A stretch of 31,063 bases of DNA from Methylotenera sp. UBA6020. Lineage in GTDB: Bacteria > Pseudomonadota > Gammaproteobacteria > Burkholderiales > Methylophilaceae. The notes under the pieces are model-generated. The model ran no database searches. It was not told the origin of the DNA and saw only the letters and a list, made by a program, of their open reading frames with translations. The position numbers and the translations under genes are program-made. Positions 7,822 to 16,373 of the stretch are shown piece after piece. The number at the start of each line of letters is the position of its first letter. Position 1 is the stretch's first letter. The stretch covers positions 1 to 31,063 of the forward strand of contig DIZU01000058.1 in NCBI GenBank assembly GCA_002429455.1, read 5' to 3'.

Positions 7822-8949
7822 ATGCAAACACAGACTATTCCAAAGAAATCAGCTCAAAGTATCCCGATTAAATTTGAGCGTTTTCAGGCGGCTGACGATG
7901 CTGACTGTCAGCGGCGCATTATTGCGGCCAAAGAAAAGTTAGGCAAACGCCTGGTGATTTTGGGCCACCATTACCAAAATGAAGGTGTGTATCGCCATGC
8001 CGATTACACGGGAGATTCGTTAAAACTATCTCGCTACACTGAGAATCTGGATGCTGAATATATAGTGTTCTTAGGCGTGCATTTTATGGCCGAAGTGGCC
8101 GACATTTTAAGTCGCCCAGATCAAATTGTTATCCTGCCGGACCTGGCGGCCGGCTGTTCAATGGCCGATATGGCGAACCTGGCTAAAGTGGAGCGCAGCT
8201 ATCGTGAACTGAATAAAGTCCTGAATTTTGATACCGAAATTACGCCGGTTACCTACATTAACTCCGCCGCCGACCTGAAAACGTTTTGTGGCGAACATGG
8301 CGGCATTGTTTGTACCAGCACCAATGCGACTAAGATTATTGAATGGGGCTTTGCCCAGCGTGAAAAAGTACTGTTCTTTCCAGACCAAAATCTCGGCAGA
8401 TGGTCTGGACATAAAATGGGCATTCCGCTAGAGCAAATGCCGATCTGGGATCCCGATCAACCGATGGGCGGTTTAACCGAAGAGCAAATCAAAAATGCAA
8501 AAATCCTGTTATGGAAAGGACATTGCGCAGTCCATCAAATGTTTCGCCTGCAAAACATCACCAAATTCCGTGCAGAACATCCTGATGGCTTTGTGATATC
8601 GCACCCTGAAGCACCGTTTGAGGTGTGCCTACATTCAGATTATGTAGGCTCTACTGAATATATTCTGAAAACCGTAAGCGAGGCACCAGCCAACACTAAA
8701 TGGCTGGTAGGTACTGAGTTGAACCTGGTGAATCGCCTGGCTGATCAAATGAAACCCGAGGGCAAGTTAGTGCAGTTTATGAGCCATGTGGTGTGTGAAT
8801 GTTCCACCATGGCACGCATAGACCCGCAACATTTAGCGTGGACTTTAGAGAATCTGGTTGCAGGTAATATTGTGAATCAAATCAAAGTCCCCGCACATGA
8901 AGCCAAACTTGCCAAGCTGACCTTAGAGCGCATGTTGGCGGCATCATAA
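7822..8949 (+). CDS. nadA: Quinolinate synthase A
   Basis: 375 residues. It condenses iminoaspartate with dihydroxyacetone phosphate to quinolinate in NAD synthesis, using a 4Fe-4S cluster. The sequence has the expected LGHHYQNEGV start, the Cys in AAGCSMADMA, the HGGIVCTSTNATK segment, the PDQNLGR and HPEAPFEV segments, and the late cluster motif VCECSTM. The length is typical of the longer E. coli-type enzymes. The stop overlaps the start of the HIT gene by one base (TAATG), so the two are probably co-translated. Confidence 0.95.
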   Translation: MQTQTIPKKSAQSIPIKFERFQAADDADCQRRIIAAKEKLGKRLVILGHHYQNEGVYRHADYTGDSLKLSRYTENLDAEYIVFLGVHFMAEVADILSRPDQIVILPDLAAGCSMADMANLAKVERSYRELNKVLNFDTEITPVTYINSAADLKTFCGEHGGIVCTSTNATKIIEWGFAQREKVLFFPDQNLGRWSGHKMGIPLEQMPIWDPDQPMGGLTEEQIKNAKILLWKGHCAVHQMFRLQNITKFRAEHPDGFVISHPEAPFEVCLHSDYVGSTEYILKTVSEAPANTKWLVGTELNLVNRLADQMKPEGKLVQFMSHVVCECSTMARIDPQHLAWTLENLVAGNIVNQIKVPAHEAKLAKLTLERMLAAS

Positions 8950-9410
8950 TGTATGTTAACAGTTGCGCATTGTGCTCGCCAACAAGCAATACGCTACTTT
9001 GGCAAGATGACTTTTGCCGTGTAGTATTACTTAATGACGTAGATTACCCCGCTTATTGCCGGGTCGAGTTACTCGCACATGTGCAAGAAATGACCGATTT
9101 GCTACCACTGCAACGAGCGCGAATGATGAAAACGGTATTTGCCGTAGAGCTAGCGCTTAGAGAAATTTTCAATCCGGATAAAATCAATTTAGCCAGCCTA
9201 GGGAACAAAACGCCCCATATGCATTGGCATGTGATTCCACGGTTTGAAAACGACAGGCATTTTCCTAATTCGCATTGGGGTGAGGCAATGCGAGATGGCG
9301 AACCTACAGCACATGATCAGGAAGTTATCAAAGCACCTGTAAATATTGAAGCCCTTGCTGAAAAAATTAATGCGCACATACAATGCGCATTAAATTCACC
9401 TGCCGACTAG
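8949..9410 (+). CDS. HIT family hydrolase
   Basis: 153 residues. The histidine triad is complete as His90-Met-His92-Trp-His94-Val-Ile-Pro-Arg98. The N-terminal Cys pair (CALC) resembles the start of several proteobacterial HIT proteins. HIT enzymes hydrolyse nucleotide-phosphate bonds such as diadenosine polyphosphates or aminoacyl-AMP; the substrate here is unknown. The gene overlaps nadA by one base and ends 2 bases from the convergent ferredoxin gene. No terminator is visible between the two. Confidence 0.88.
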   Translation: MYVNSCALCSPTSNTLLWQDDFCRVVLLNDVDYPAYCRVELLAHVQEMTDLLPLQRARMMKTVFAVELALREIFNPDKINLASLGNKTPHMHWHVIPRFENDRHFPNSHWGEAMRDGEPTAHDQEVIKAPVNIEALAEKINAHIQCALNSPAD

Positions 9411-9412
9411 AC

Positions 9413-9724
9413 CTAAACCACTAGCCGCTCAACCACTTTGCCATTGATGAGATGGCTGTCGATAATCTCGTCAATATCGTCGTTATCAACAAATGTGTAC
9501 CAAATAGCTTGTGGGTAAACCACCAGCAAAGGCCCTTCGCTGCAACGGTCAAAACAGCCGGCACGGTTAATGCGCACTTTATCTTTGCCATTCAAACCCA
9601 ATTTTTTAACGCGTGATTTCATGTGATCAAACGCGGCTTCTGCGCCTTTATCCATGCAGCAAGATTCACCTCCTTCACGCTGGTTCAGGCAGAAAAATAC
9701 ATGGTATTGAAAGTGATTGGTCAT
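9413..9724 (-). CDS. Thioredoxin-like 2Fe-2S ferredoxin
   Basis: 103 residues. The cysteines are Cys12, Cys22/Cys23, Cys57 and Cys61, fitting the C-x(9-10)-C ... C-x3-C cluster pattern of thioredoxin-like 2Fe-2S ferredoxins (NAD(P)H dehydrogenase small-subunit-like family). The phrases FFCLNQREGG and INRAGCFDRCSEGP are characteristic of the proteobacterial version. It is a cytoplasmic electron carrier with an unknown partner. The gene lies downstream of tonB on the same strand, separated from it by the 105-bp inverted-repeat element. Confidence 0.88.
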   Translation of the reverse strand: MTNHFQYHVFFCLNQREGGESCCMDKGAEAAFDHMKSRVKKLGLNGKDKVRINRAGCFDRCSEGPLLVVYPQAIWYTFVDNDDIDEIIDSHLINGKVVERLVV

Positions 9725-9795
9725 TTTAGTTTGCTTAATATTTCTCAGAAATCAGGCCTTAGCCTCTTTAAAGGTTTACATCTAAACCACTACTT

Positions 9796-9900
9796 AATGA
9801 TGCTTGAAAATCGCAATAATCAAGAAAGAGAGCCGAAGACAGTACGCTTAGTACGGCTAGGCGAAGCTGACGCAGAGTATTGTGATTTTCAAGCGTCATT
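9796..9900. repeat. 105-bp inverted-repeat (MITE/REP-like) element overlapping the tonB stop
   Basis: Two 23-base arms, 9796-9818 and 9878-9900, are reverse complements with 21 of 23 matches. Each contains GCTTGAAAATC. The 59-base interior has no gene and holds AGTAC-GCTTA-GTAC type pairing. No clear target duplication was found. The right arm supplies the TGA stop codon of the tonB C-terminal reading frame (9896-9898), so the element marks or created the gene's end. It could also act as a transcript-end hairpin between tonB and the ferredoxin gene. Confidence 0.68.
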
Positions 9901-10450
9901 GTTCTGTGGCGAGGTTATCTTCTTTAGTAAAAGTCCACGTACGCGTGATGCTTAGGATATCAATCTCTTTACGCACATCATCCGGAAACTTAGCATAAGG
10001 CGCGCCTAGTTCCACAATATGTTTCGCCGCCTCATCTAACACTTTATGCCCTGAGCTGCGGTTTAGTTCAATCGACTCTATGCTGCCATCGGCTTTAATC
10101 GATACCGTCATTTGCAATTGGCCATAAAGCTTCAGGTCTTTGGCGGCTTCAGGATAGTTAAGATTACCAACCTTTTCTACCTTTTGTCGCCATGAATCCA
10201 CATAAAGCGCATAGCGATATTCTTTCGCTCTGGCACCCACAAATTTACGTTTGGGACGTTTTTGATAATCATCCTGCTGTTTAGAAATCAGCGCCTCGAG
10301 TCGATCCATTTCCAGTGCCGTTGCAGCGATATCATTCATATCCAGTTTTTTGTTAGGCGTTGCCTGATTGCCGACTTCTGCTTCTTTAGCTACCGCCTTT
10401 TGTACTGGTTGTGACTCCACTTTTTTTGTGGACTGTAGCTGTGTCATCAA
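9896..10450 (-). CDS. tonB: TonB family protein, C-terminal part (frameshifted gene)
   Basis: 184 residues if read from the TTG at 10450. The frame is open further upstream to the frameshift near 10530, giving a Lys/Glu/Gln/Ala-rich coiled linker. The C-terminal domain carries TonB features: YVDSWRQKVEKVGNLNYPEAA, an SGHKVLDEAA segment, and APYAKFP before the last beta strand. TonB spans the periplasm and passes energy from ExbB/ExbD to outer-membrane receptors. The N-terminal half with the membrane anchor lies in the other frame (10503-10904). The stop codon is inside the arm of the 105-bp repeat. As given, this part could not be made in one chain with its anchor unless the shift is an error or is bypassed. 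Confidence 0.8.
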   Translation of the reverse strand: MMTQLQSTKKVESQPVQKAVAKEAEVGNQATPNKKLDMNDIAATALEMDRLEALISKQQDDYQKRPKRKFVGARAKEYRYALYVDSWRQKVEKVGNLNYPEAAKDLKLYGQLQMTVSIKADGSIESIELNRSSGHKVLDEAAKHIVELGAPYAKFPDDVRKEIDILSITRTWTFTKEDNLATEQ

Positions 10451-10502
10451 CTCTTGTGCTTGTTTTTCAAGCTCAGCAACACGCTTTTGCTCTTGTGTTT
10501 CT

Positions 10503-10904
10503 TCAGCAACTTGTTTGGCGGCTTTTGCCCCCCTCTTTCGCTTGCGTTGCAGGTTTAACGGTAAACTCCGTTTTTTGTTGCTTCAACGCTGGCAACGCAG
10601 ATTTCATTTTCCGGTTTTGGTCAGTATTGCCGCCACGGTCTAAATTGGCCTGTGCAAATATCTCTGCCTTATCTGGCCTGGTGTTGGTTTTAGCATTGAC
10701 CAGCATCACTTCTAACACAGGTAAATTGTCTGTGAATTTTTTCAGTTCTGGTTGAAAGTGAATACTCAGTATTGTCGCATGTACCAACAATGAGGCCCAA
10801 ATAGCAATGGTCATGACGCTCATTGTTTTTAACTTCTCTGGTACTAACATTGCAGTGCGCGAGGCCAATGCTTTAGCTTCAGTCTGTTTAAGCGGCTTAG
10901 CCAA
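10503..10904 (-). CDS. tonB: TonB family protein, N-terminal part (frameshifted gene)
   Basis: 133 residues ending in an out-of-frame tail (KSRQTSC). A single membrane segment at about residues 30-50 (VMTIAIWASLLVHATILSIHF) anchors the protein in the inner membrane. It is followed by the LPVLEVMLVNA motif typical of TonB proteins and a Lys/Gln/Pro-containing linker. Removing one base from the run of six G at 10528-10533 (coding strand) joins KEG directly to AKAAKQVAEE and then to the C-terminal part, giving a TonB of roughly 330 residues. The start codon overlaps the end of mpl by 8 bases, so it is co-transcribed with mpl. Confidence 0.8.
   Translation of the reverse strand: MAKPLKQTEAKALASRTAMLVPEKLKTMSVMTIAIWASLLVHATILSIHFQPELKKFTDNLPVLEVMLVNAKTNTRPDKAEIFAQANLDRGGNTDQNRKMKSALPALKQQKTEFTVKPATQAKEGGKSRQTSC
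10528..10533 (-). other. Frameshift site in tonB (run of six G)
   Basis: The coding strand reads GAG GGG GGC AAA here and runs to a stop within nine codons. With five G it reads GAG GGG GCA AAA GCC and continues through the rest of TonB. This is a single-base insertion in a homopolymer. Confidence 0.75.
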
Positions 10905-12342
10905 GTGTTAGCTCTGCCTGAAATTTCACCTGCAACGCTGCCAGTAGTTTTTGATGAACGCCACCAAAGCCGCCGTTGCTCATCACCAGCACATGGTCGC
11001 CAGATTGCGCTTCCTTGGTAATCGCTGCGACCATTTGACTCAGGTCGTCATATACGCTTGCCTTGGCTGCAATTGGCGCCAAGGCCTCGGCCGCATCCCA
11101 GCCTAGATTTGCCCCATAGCAAAATACTAAATCTGCATCTTTTAAGCTGGCAGGCAATGCATTTTTCATCACTCCAAGCTTCATGGTGTTAGATCGCGGT
11201 TCTAATACTGCCAGTATACGCGCCTTGCCTACCTTGCCGCGTAGACCCGCAACTGTGGTGGTAATTGCCGTTGGATGATGCGCAAAGTCGTCATAAACGG
11301 TGATGCCATTGACTTCACCGCGCACTTCCATACGGCGTTTTACATTGTCAAACTGGCTCAAGGCTTCAATCGCCACCTCTACCGTCACGCCCACATGCCG
11401 CGCTGCGGCCATGCTTGCCAGTGCATTCATGCGATTATGCTGACCAAACAATTTCCAAGTGAGTCGGCCCATGGTTTTTCCTTGCAGTATCACGTCAAAA
11501 CTGCCATCGTCAGCTTCATTGCTGGTTTGCCAATCTCCACTTTGATTAACCTGGTTTTGAATTGCCGCGTATTGATTGGCGGGCTCCCCACCAAACTTCT
11601 CTACCGGTGTCCAGCAGCCTTTGTCTATGACGCGACCCAGGCTGGCTTCTGCGCCATTGATAATCACCAAGCCATTTTGTGGCACGGTTCTAACCAAGTG
11701 ATGAAATTGCGTTTCAATGGCGGCTAAATCAGCAAATATATCAGCATGATCAAACTCCAGATTATTCAACACCGCGGTACGTGGGCGATAATGCACAAAT
11801 TTAGAACGTTTATCAAAAAATGCAGTGTCATACTCATCGGCTTCAATCACAAAAAATGGTGACTGGCTTTGAGCATCCTGTTTTGGCACACCTGGCAAAC
11901 GTGCTGAAACACCAAAGTTTTCCGGCACACCACCAATCAGAAAGCCCGGCGCTAAGCCGGCATATTCGAGTATCCACGCCAACATCGAACTGGTGGTAGT
12001 TTTGCCATGTGTACCTGCCACAGCCAAGACCCACCGGCCTTGCAACACATTTTCTGCCAGCCATTGCGGGCCAGAAATGTAAGGTAAGCCGCGATTAAGA
12101 ATTTCTTCCATCAATGGATTGCCACGCGACACGACATTGCCGATAACGTAAACATCTGGGTTAAGCGCAGTTTGAGCCGGGTCAAAACCCTCAATGAGTG
12201 CTATGCCTTGCGCTTCTAGCTGCGTACTCATGGGCGGGTAAACATTAGCGTCACAGCCGGTGACTTGGTGACCTTCAGCTTTGGCCAGGGCAGCAATGCC
12301 ACCCATGAATGTGCCGCAGATACCTAAGATGTGAATATGCAT
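10897..12342 (-). CDS. mpl: UDP-N-acetylmuramate:L-alanyl-gamma-D-glutamyl-meso-diaminopimelate ligase
   Basis: 481 residues, a Mur ligase-family enzyme that reattaches recycled murein tripeptide to UDP-MurNAc. It starts MHIHILGICGTFMGG, the Mpl version of the N-terminal Rossmann loop. The ATP loop AGTHGKTTTSSM follows, then the FVIEADEYDTAFFDKRSKFVHYRP segment characteristic of Mpl and MurC-like ligases, DNVKRRMEVRG, and the DDFAHHPTAI segment. The C-terminal Mur domain is complete. The tonB start overlaps its stop by 8 bases. mltA, which releases murein fragments, lies elsewhere in the window, so both ends of muropeptide recycling are represented. Confidence 0.95.
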   Translation of the reverse strand: MHIHILGICGTFMGGIAALAKAEGHQVTGCDANVYPPMSTQLEAQGIALIEGFDPAQTALNPDVYVIGNVVSRGNPLMEEILNRGLPYISGPQWLAENVLQGRWVLAVAGTHGKTTTSSMLAWILEYAGLAPGFLIGGVPENFGVSARLPGVPKQDAQSQSPFFVIEADEYDTAFFDKRSKFVHYRPRTAVLNNLEFDHADIFADLAAIETQFHHLVRTVPQNGLVIINGAEASLGRVIDKGCWTPVEKFGGEPANQYAAIQNQVNQSGDWQTSNEADDGSFDVILQGKTMGRLTWKLFGQHNRMNALASMAAARHVGVTVEVAIEALSQFDNVKRRMEVRGEVNGITVYDDFAHHPTAITTTVAGLRGKVGKARILAVLEPRSNTMKLGVMKNALPASLKDADLVFCYGANLGWDAAEALAPIAAKASVYDDLSQMVAAITKEAQSGDHVLVMSNGGFGGVHQKLLAALQVKFQAELTLG

Positions 12343-12446
12343 ATTAAACTAAAGTGTTAAGTTAACTAATTTTAGCAAATACCTAGTTTATAAGCACTTT
12401 TTATTTATGCTGGCTGGCTAGGCTAAACCCGACTAGGTTCATCCGA

Positions 12447-15143
12447 TTATGCTAAGTTCGGCGCAAGCCACCGCTCTAAATACTCTTTAGACAAATTGCG
12501 GCGCTTCGCCATATCCATTAACTGGTCTTCGCCTATTTTATCCACGCTAAAATATTTAGATTCGGCATGCGCAAAATAGAAGCCTGACACCGCCGCGCCC
12601 GGACTCATCGCAAAAGATTCTGTAAGTTGCATATCAATCGCTTCAGCTTGCAGCACCTTAAACATATCTGGCTTCACGGTGTGATCCGGGCAGGCCGGAT
12701 AACCTGGCGCAGGCCTGATGCCTTGATATTGCTCTTTGATGAGTGCCTCTTTGCTCAAGCTTTCATTGGCGGCATAACCCCAAAAATCCGTACGAATGCG
12801 CTCATGCATATATTCAGCAAATGCTTCTGCCAGCCGATCGGCCAATGCCTTCAGCATGATGCTGCTGTAATCATCGTGCGCATCTTCAAATCTTTTCACG
12901 TGCTTTTCAATGCCTAGGCCAGCCGTTACCGCAAACATACCAATGTAATCCGGTATCCCTGATTCCTTAGGCGCAATAAAATCTGCCAAACACTGGTTAG
13001 GTCGCGCCACACCGTCAATCACTGGCTTCATGGTTTGCTGGCGCATACCATAATAAGTAAATGCAATATTGTGACGGCTTTCATCGGTATAGATTTCAAT
13101 ATCATCGTCATGGACCGTATTGGCAGGCAACAGCGCCACCACGCCGTTGGCGGTGAGCCAGCGACCCTCGATGATTTTCTTGAGCATGGCTTGCGCCTCA
13201 GCGAATAACTTAGTTGCCGCGTCACCGACCACGTCATCATTCAAAATAGCTGGATAAAACCCCGCTAAATCCCATGTTTGGAAGAACGGCGTCCAATCAA
13301 TATATTGCGCGATGATGCTTAAATCGGCATTTTTAATTTCACGCCGCCCGATAAATTTCGGCTTCACAGGCGCATGTTCATCTGTAAATGAAAGCTTGGC
13401 TTTATTGGTACGTGCCTGTGCAATGCTCAACATGGGCGTGCCTTTTTTATTGGCATGTTGCGTGCGGGCTTTTTCGTAGTCAGTAGCGACTTCCGCAATA
13501 TAAGCATCTCGACTTTCAGGTGTAAGCAAAGATTGCATGACAGAAACTGAGCGTGAAGCATCCGCCACGTAAATAATTGGGCCATCGTAATGCGGAGCGA
13601 TCTTGACTGCCGTGTGCGCACGAGAGGTCGTAGCGCCGCCTATCAACAACGGCATTTTCAAGCCTTTGAAATACGGATCGCGTTGCATTTCTTTAGCGAT
13701 ATGCGTCATTTCTTCTAGCGATGGCGTAATCAAGCCGGATAAACCAATAATATCGGCTTTTTCTGCTTTGGCCATGGCCAGGATTTCCGAGGCAGGCACC
13801 ATTACACCCATATTCACTACTTCAAAATTATTACACTGCAACACCACTGATACGATGTTTTTGCCAATATCGTGTACATCACCCTTGACCGTCGCGATAA
13901 CCATTTTGCCTTTAGGTTTGGCGACAATGCCGGTGCGTTTTTCATCCGAGGCTTTTTCAGCTTCAATAAACGGGATTAAATGCGCTACCGCTTGCTTCAT
14001 CACCCGGGCAGATTTTACCACTTGCGGCAAAAACATCTTACCTTGCCCGAACAAATCGCCAACGACATTCATGCCGTCCATCAGCGGGCCTTCAATCACA
14101 TGAATGGGCCTGCCGCCGCTATTGGCTACCTTTTGACGTGCTTCTTCAGTATCTTCTACAATAAATTCTGTGATGCCATGCACCATAGCGTGACTTAGGC
14201 GCTTTTCTACCGGCGTTGGTGCATCAGGCGTGCCGCGCCACTCGAGGGTAGCGGCTTCTTTTTTACCGCCAGCGGTGAGTGTACTAGCGATTTCAATCAT
14301 GCGTTCTGTCGCATCTTCACGCCGATTCAGCACCACGTCTTCGACGCGCTCTTTTAACTCGGGTGAAAGATCGTCATACACGCCCATCATGCCGGCATTG
14401 ACAATGCCCATGGTCATACCGGCCTTAATGGCATGGTAGAGAAACACCGTATGAATCGCCTCGCGCGCGGGGTCGTTACCCCTGAAACTAAAGCTTACAT
14501 TCGATACACCACCTGAAATTTTGGCATAAGGCAGGTTCTCTTTAATCCAGCGGGTGGCGTTAATAAAATCCACCGCGTAGTTATTGTGCTCTTCAATTCC
14601 GGTGGCGATGGCGAAAATATTCGGGTCAAAAATAATGTCTTCCGGTGGGAAATCTAACTTTTCCACCAATAACTCATAAGCGCGCTTACAAATCTCGGTC
14701 TTGCGTTCAAACGTGTCGGCTTGGCCCTTTTCATCAAACGCCATCACGATAATGGCGGCACCGTAACGTTTACATAACGTCGCATGGTGAATAAATGCTT
14801 CTTCGCCTTCTTTCATCGAAATCGAATTAACAATGGCTTTGCCTTGCACGCACTTCAAACCCGCTTCAATCACTGACCATTTACTCGAGTCGATCATAAT
14901 CGGCACCCGTGCAATATCCGGCTCAGAAGCAATTAAATTCAAGAAATGCGTCATGGCTTTAATGGCATCCAACATGCCTTCATCCATGTTGATGTCAATC
15001 ACCTGCGCACCATTTTCTACTTGCTGGCGGGCCACGGTAAGGGCTTGGTCGTATTGCTCATTGATAATCAGCCGCCGCAAACGCTTTTGACCCGGTGACG
15101 TTCGTGCGTTCGCCCACGTTAACGAACAAGGAGTCATCATCAA
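12447..15143 (-). CDS. metH: Methionine synthase (B12-dependent), C-terminal three quarters of a frameshifted gene
   Basis: 898 residues as an open frame. The first ~23 residues are out-of-frame translation of the GERTNVTGS region, and the true homology starts at [36 protein letters not shown]. Domains in order: the methyltetrahydrofolate-binding barrel, then the cobalamin-binding cap and Rossmann domain with GDVHDIGKN (His is the lower axial cobalt ligand), then the AdoMet reactivation domain ending in [13 protein letters not shown]. The N-terminal homocysteine domain is in the overlapping frame 15058-16227. MetH methylates homocysteine to methionine in the cytoplasm. No single start codon gives a functional enzyme from this fragment alone. 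Confidence 0.9.
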   Translation of the reverse strand: MMMTPCSLTWANARTSPGQKRLRRLIINEQYDQALTVARQQVENGAQVIDINMDEGMLDAIKAMTHFLNLIASEPDIARVPIMIDSSKWSVIEAGLKCVQGKAIVNSISMKEGEEAFIHHATLCKRYGAAIIVMAFDEKGQADTFERKTEICKRAYELLVEKLDFPPEDIIFDPNIFAIATGIEEHNNYAVDFINATRWIKENLPYAKISGGVSNVSFSFRGNDPAREAIHTVFLYHAIKAGMTMGIVNAGMMGVYDDLSPELKERVEDVVLNRREDATERMIEIASTLTAGGKKEAATLEWRGTPDAPTPVEKRLSHAMVHGITEFIVEDTEEARQKVANSGGRPIHVIEGPLMDGMNVVGDLFGQGKMFLPQVVKSARVMKQAVAHLIPFIEAEKASDEKRTGIVAKPKGKMVIATVKGDVHDIGKNIVSVVLQCNNFEVVNMGVMVPASEILAMAKAEKADIIGLSGLITPSLEEMTHIAKEMQRDPYFKGLKMPLLIGGATTSRAHTAVKIAPHYDGPIIYVADASRSVSVMQSLLTPESRDAYIAEVATDYEKARTQHANKKGTPMLSIAQARTNKAKLSFTDEHAPVKPKFIGRREIKNADLSIIAQYIDWTPFFQTWDLAGFYPAILNDDVVGDAATKLFAEAQAMLKKIIEGRWLTANGVVALLPANTVHDDDIEIYTDESRHNIAFTYYGMRQQTMKPVIDGVARPNQCLADFIAPKESGIPDYIGMFAVTAGLGIEKHVKRFEDAHDDYSSIMLKALADRLAEAFAEYMHERIRTDFWGYAANESLSKEALIKEQYQGIRPAPGYPACPDHTVKPDMFKVLQAEAIDMQLTESFAMSPGAAVSGFYFAHAESKYFSVDKIGEDQLMDMAKRRNLSKEYLERWLAPNLA

Positions 15144-16227
15144 TCACAAATGGCTCTAAGCCGGACAGTTTCAGGGTTTGCGGCAACTCGGGCACAAGAC
15201 GCGGCGGCACATCTTTAATTTGATTATAGATGGCATTGATGTGGGCTGGCGTAGTGCCGCAACAACCGCCTGCGACGTTCAAGAAACCGCTTTCTGCAAA
15301 CTCCTTGACCAAGCTGGAGGTGACATCGGGCGTTTCATCAAAGCCGGTGTCACTCATCGGATTAGGCAAGCCGGCGTTCGGATAAATACAGACAAAGGTA
15401 TCGGCAATTGTCGATAGCTCTTCCACATACGGGCGCATCAATGTGGCGCCTAGCGCGCAGTTTAAACCAATGGTCAACGGCTTGGAATGGCGCACTGAAT
15501 GCCAAAAGGCGGTAACTGTTTGCCCTGACAATATACGGCCTGAAGCGTCTGTTACCGTGCCTGACAACATAATTGGCAGCCGTTGTTTAGTCTCAGCAAA
15601 GAATGTATCAATCGCAAATAAAGCCGCCTTGCAATTAAGCGTATCGAAAATGGTTTCTACCATTAAAATATCGGCGCCACCGGCTACTAGACCACGCGTT
15701 TGCTCTAAATAAGCCGTCACTAACTGATCAAAATTAACATTGCGCGCAGCGGGGTCGTTAACGTCAGGCGAGATAGAAGCGGTTTTTGGCGTAGGGCCTA
15801 GGGCGCCGGCAACAAAGCACGGCTTATCTGGCGTGCTGTATTTAACGCAAGCGGCTTTGGCCAGTTTGGCCGCCTCGAAATTCATTTCATACGCCAGATG
15901 CCCCATGTGGTAGTCATCTTGCGCAACAGTAGTGGCACCAAAAGTATTGGTCTCAATAATATCGGCACCAGCCGCCAGATACTGCTCGTGAATCTCTAAA
16001 ATAACTTGGGGTTGTGTGAGCGTGAGTAGCTCGTTGTTGCCTTTAACAAACAGTTCGCGCTGGCCTGGCGGAGCTGCAAAATCAGCAAAACGCGTGCCAC
16101 GATAATCAGCCTCTGTCAGCTTGTATTGCTGAATCATAGTACCCATTGCACCATCCAAGATTAAGATGCGCTGTGCCAACAATGCGCGCAATTGTAGCTC
16201 TAAGGGTGATGGGAAAGATGAGTGCAT
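15058..16227 (-). CDS. metH: Methionine synthase (B12-dependent), homocysteine domain of a frameshifted gene
   Basis: 389 residues. It contains the homocysteine-binding barrel with [18 protein letters not shown], and the zinc ligands Cys257 (GLNCALGA) and Cys322/Cys323 (AGGCCGTTP). It then enters the folate domain at [17 protein letters not shown] and runs to a stop six codons later. Deleting one G from GCGGCGG at the junction changes the reading to [13 protein letters not shown], the expected family sequence, and fuses the two parts into one protein of about 1250 residues, normal for MetH. No cobalamin or SAH riboswitch was recognised in the 146 bases between comM and this start. A CGACG-TGT-CGTCG hairpin lies just upstream. 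Confidence 0.9.
   Translation of the reverse strand: MHSSFPSPLELQLRALLAQRILILDGAMGTMIQQYKLTEADYRGTRFADFAAPPGQRELFVKGNNELLTLTQPQVILEIHEQYLAAGADIIETNTFGATTVAQDDYHMGHLAYEMNFEAAKLAKAACVKYSTPDKPCFVAGALGPTPKTASISPDVNDPAARNVNFDQLVTAYLEQTRGLVAGGADILMVETIFDTLNCKAALFAIDTFFAETKQRLPIMLSGTVTDASGRILSGQTVTAFWHSVRHSKPLTIGLNCALGATLMRPYVEELSTIADTFVCIYPNAGLPNPMSDTGFDETPDVTSSLVKEFAESGFLNVAGGCCGTTPAHINAIYNQIKDVPPRLVPELPQTLKLSGLEPFVIDDDSLFVNVGERTNVTGSKAFAAADYQ
15071..15078 (-). other. Frameshift site in metH
   Basis: The coding strand reads TTT GCG GCG GCT GAT and soon stops. Removing one G gives TTT GCG CGG CTG ATT (Phe-Ala-Arg-Leu-Ile), which continues in the frame of the downstream methionine synthase domains. 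It is one extra base in a G-rich triplet repeat. Confidence 0.78.
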
Positions 16228-16373
16228 GCGGTTCTTTCGACGTGTCGTCGTGTCTGTGTAATATCAACACATTATTTTAACATGCTAATCTCTGCGTGCC
16301 ACGGCTGCGAGGGGAAACAAGGCTAGAAACAAGCCATGCCAAGTAGATTAATTCAGGATTATTGAGTGCTGCC

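Noticed and set aside
9623-9955. 110-codon plus-strand open frame across the ferredoxin start and the 105-bp repeat
   Set aside because: It is antisense to the ferredoxin and TonB coding regions, crosses the inverted repeat, has no ribosome binding site and no recognisable protein character.
13603-14103. 166-codon open frame antisense to metH
   Set aside because: Codon pattern is the mirror of the metH frame, and metH homology covers the region.
16228-16373. Cobalamin or SAH riboswitch upstream of metH
   Set aside because: I looked for a B12 box or the conserved SAH-riboswitch core on the minus strand and saw neither. Only a small CGACG hairpin is present. A covariance-model search would settle it.
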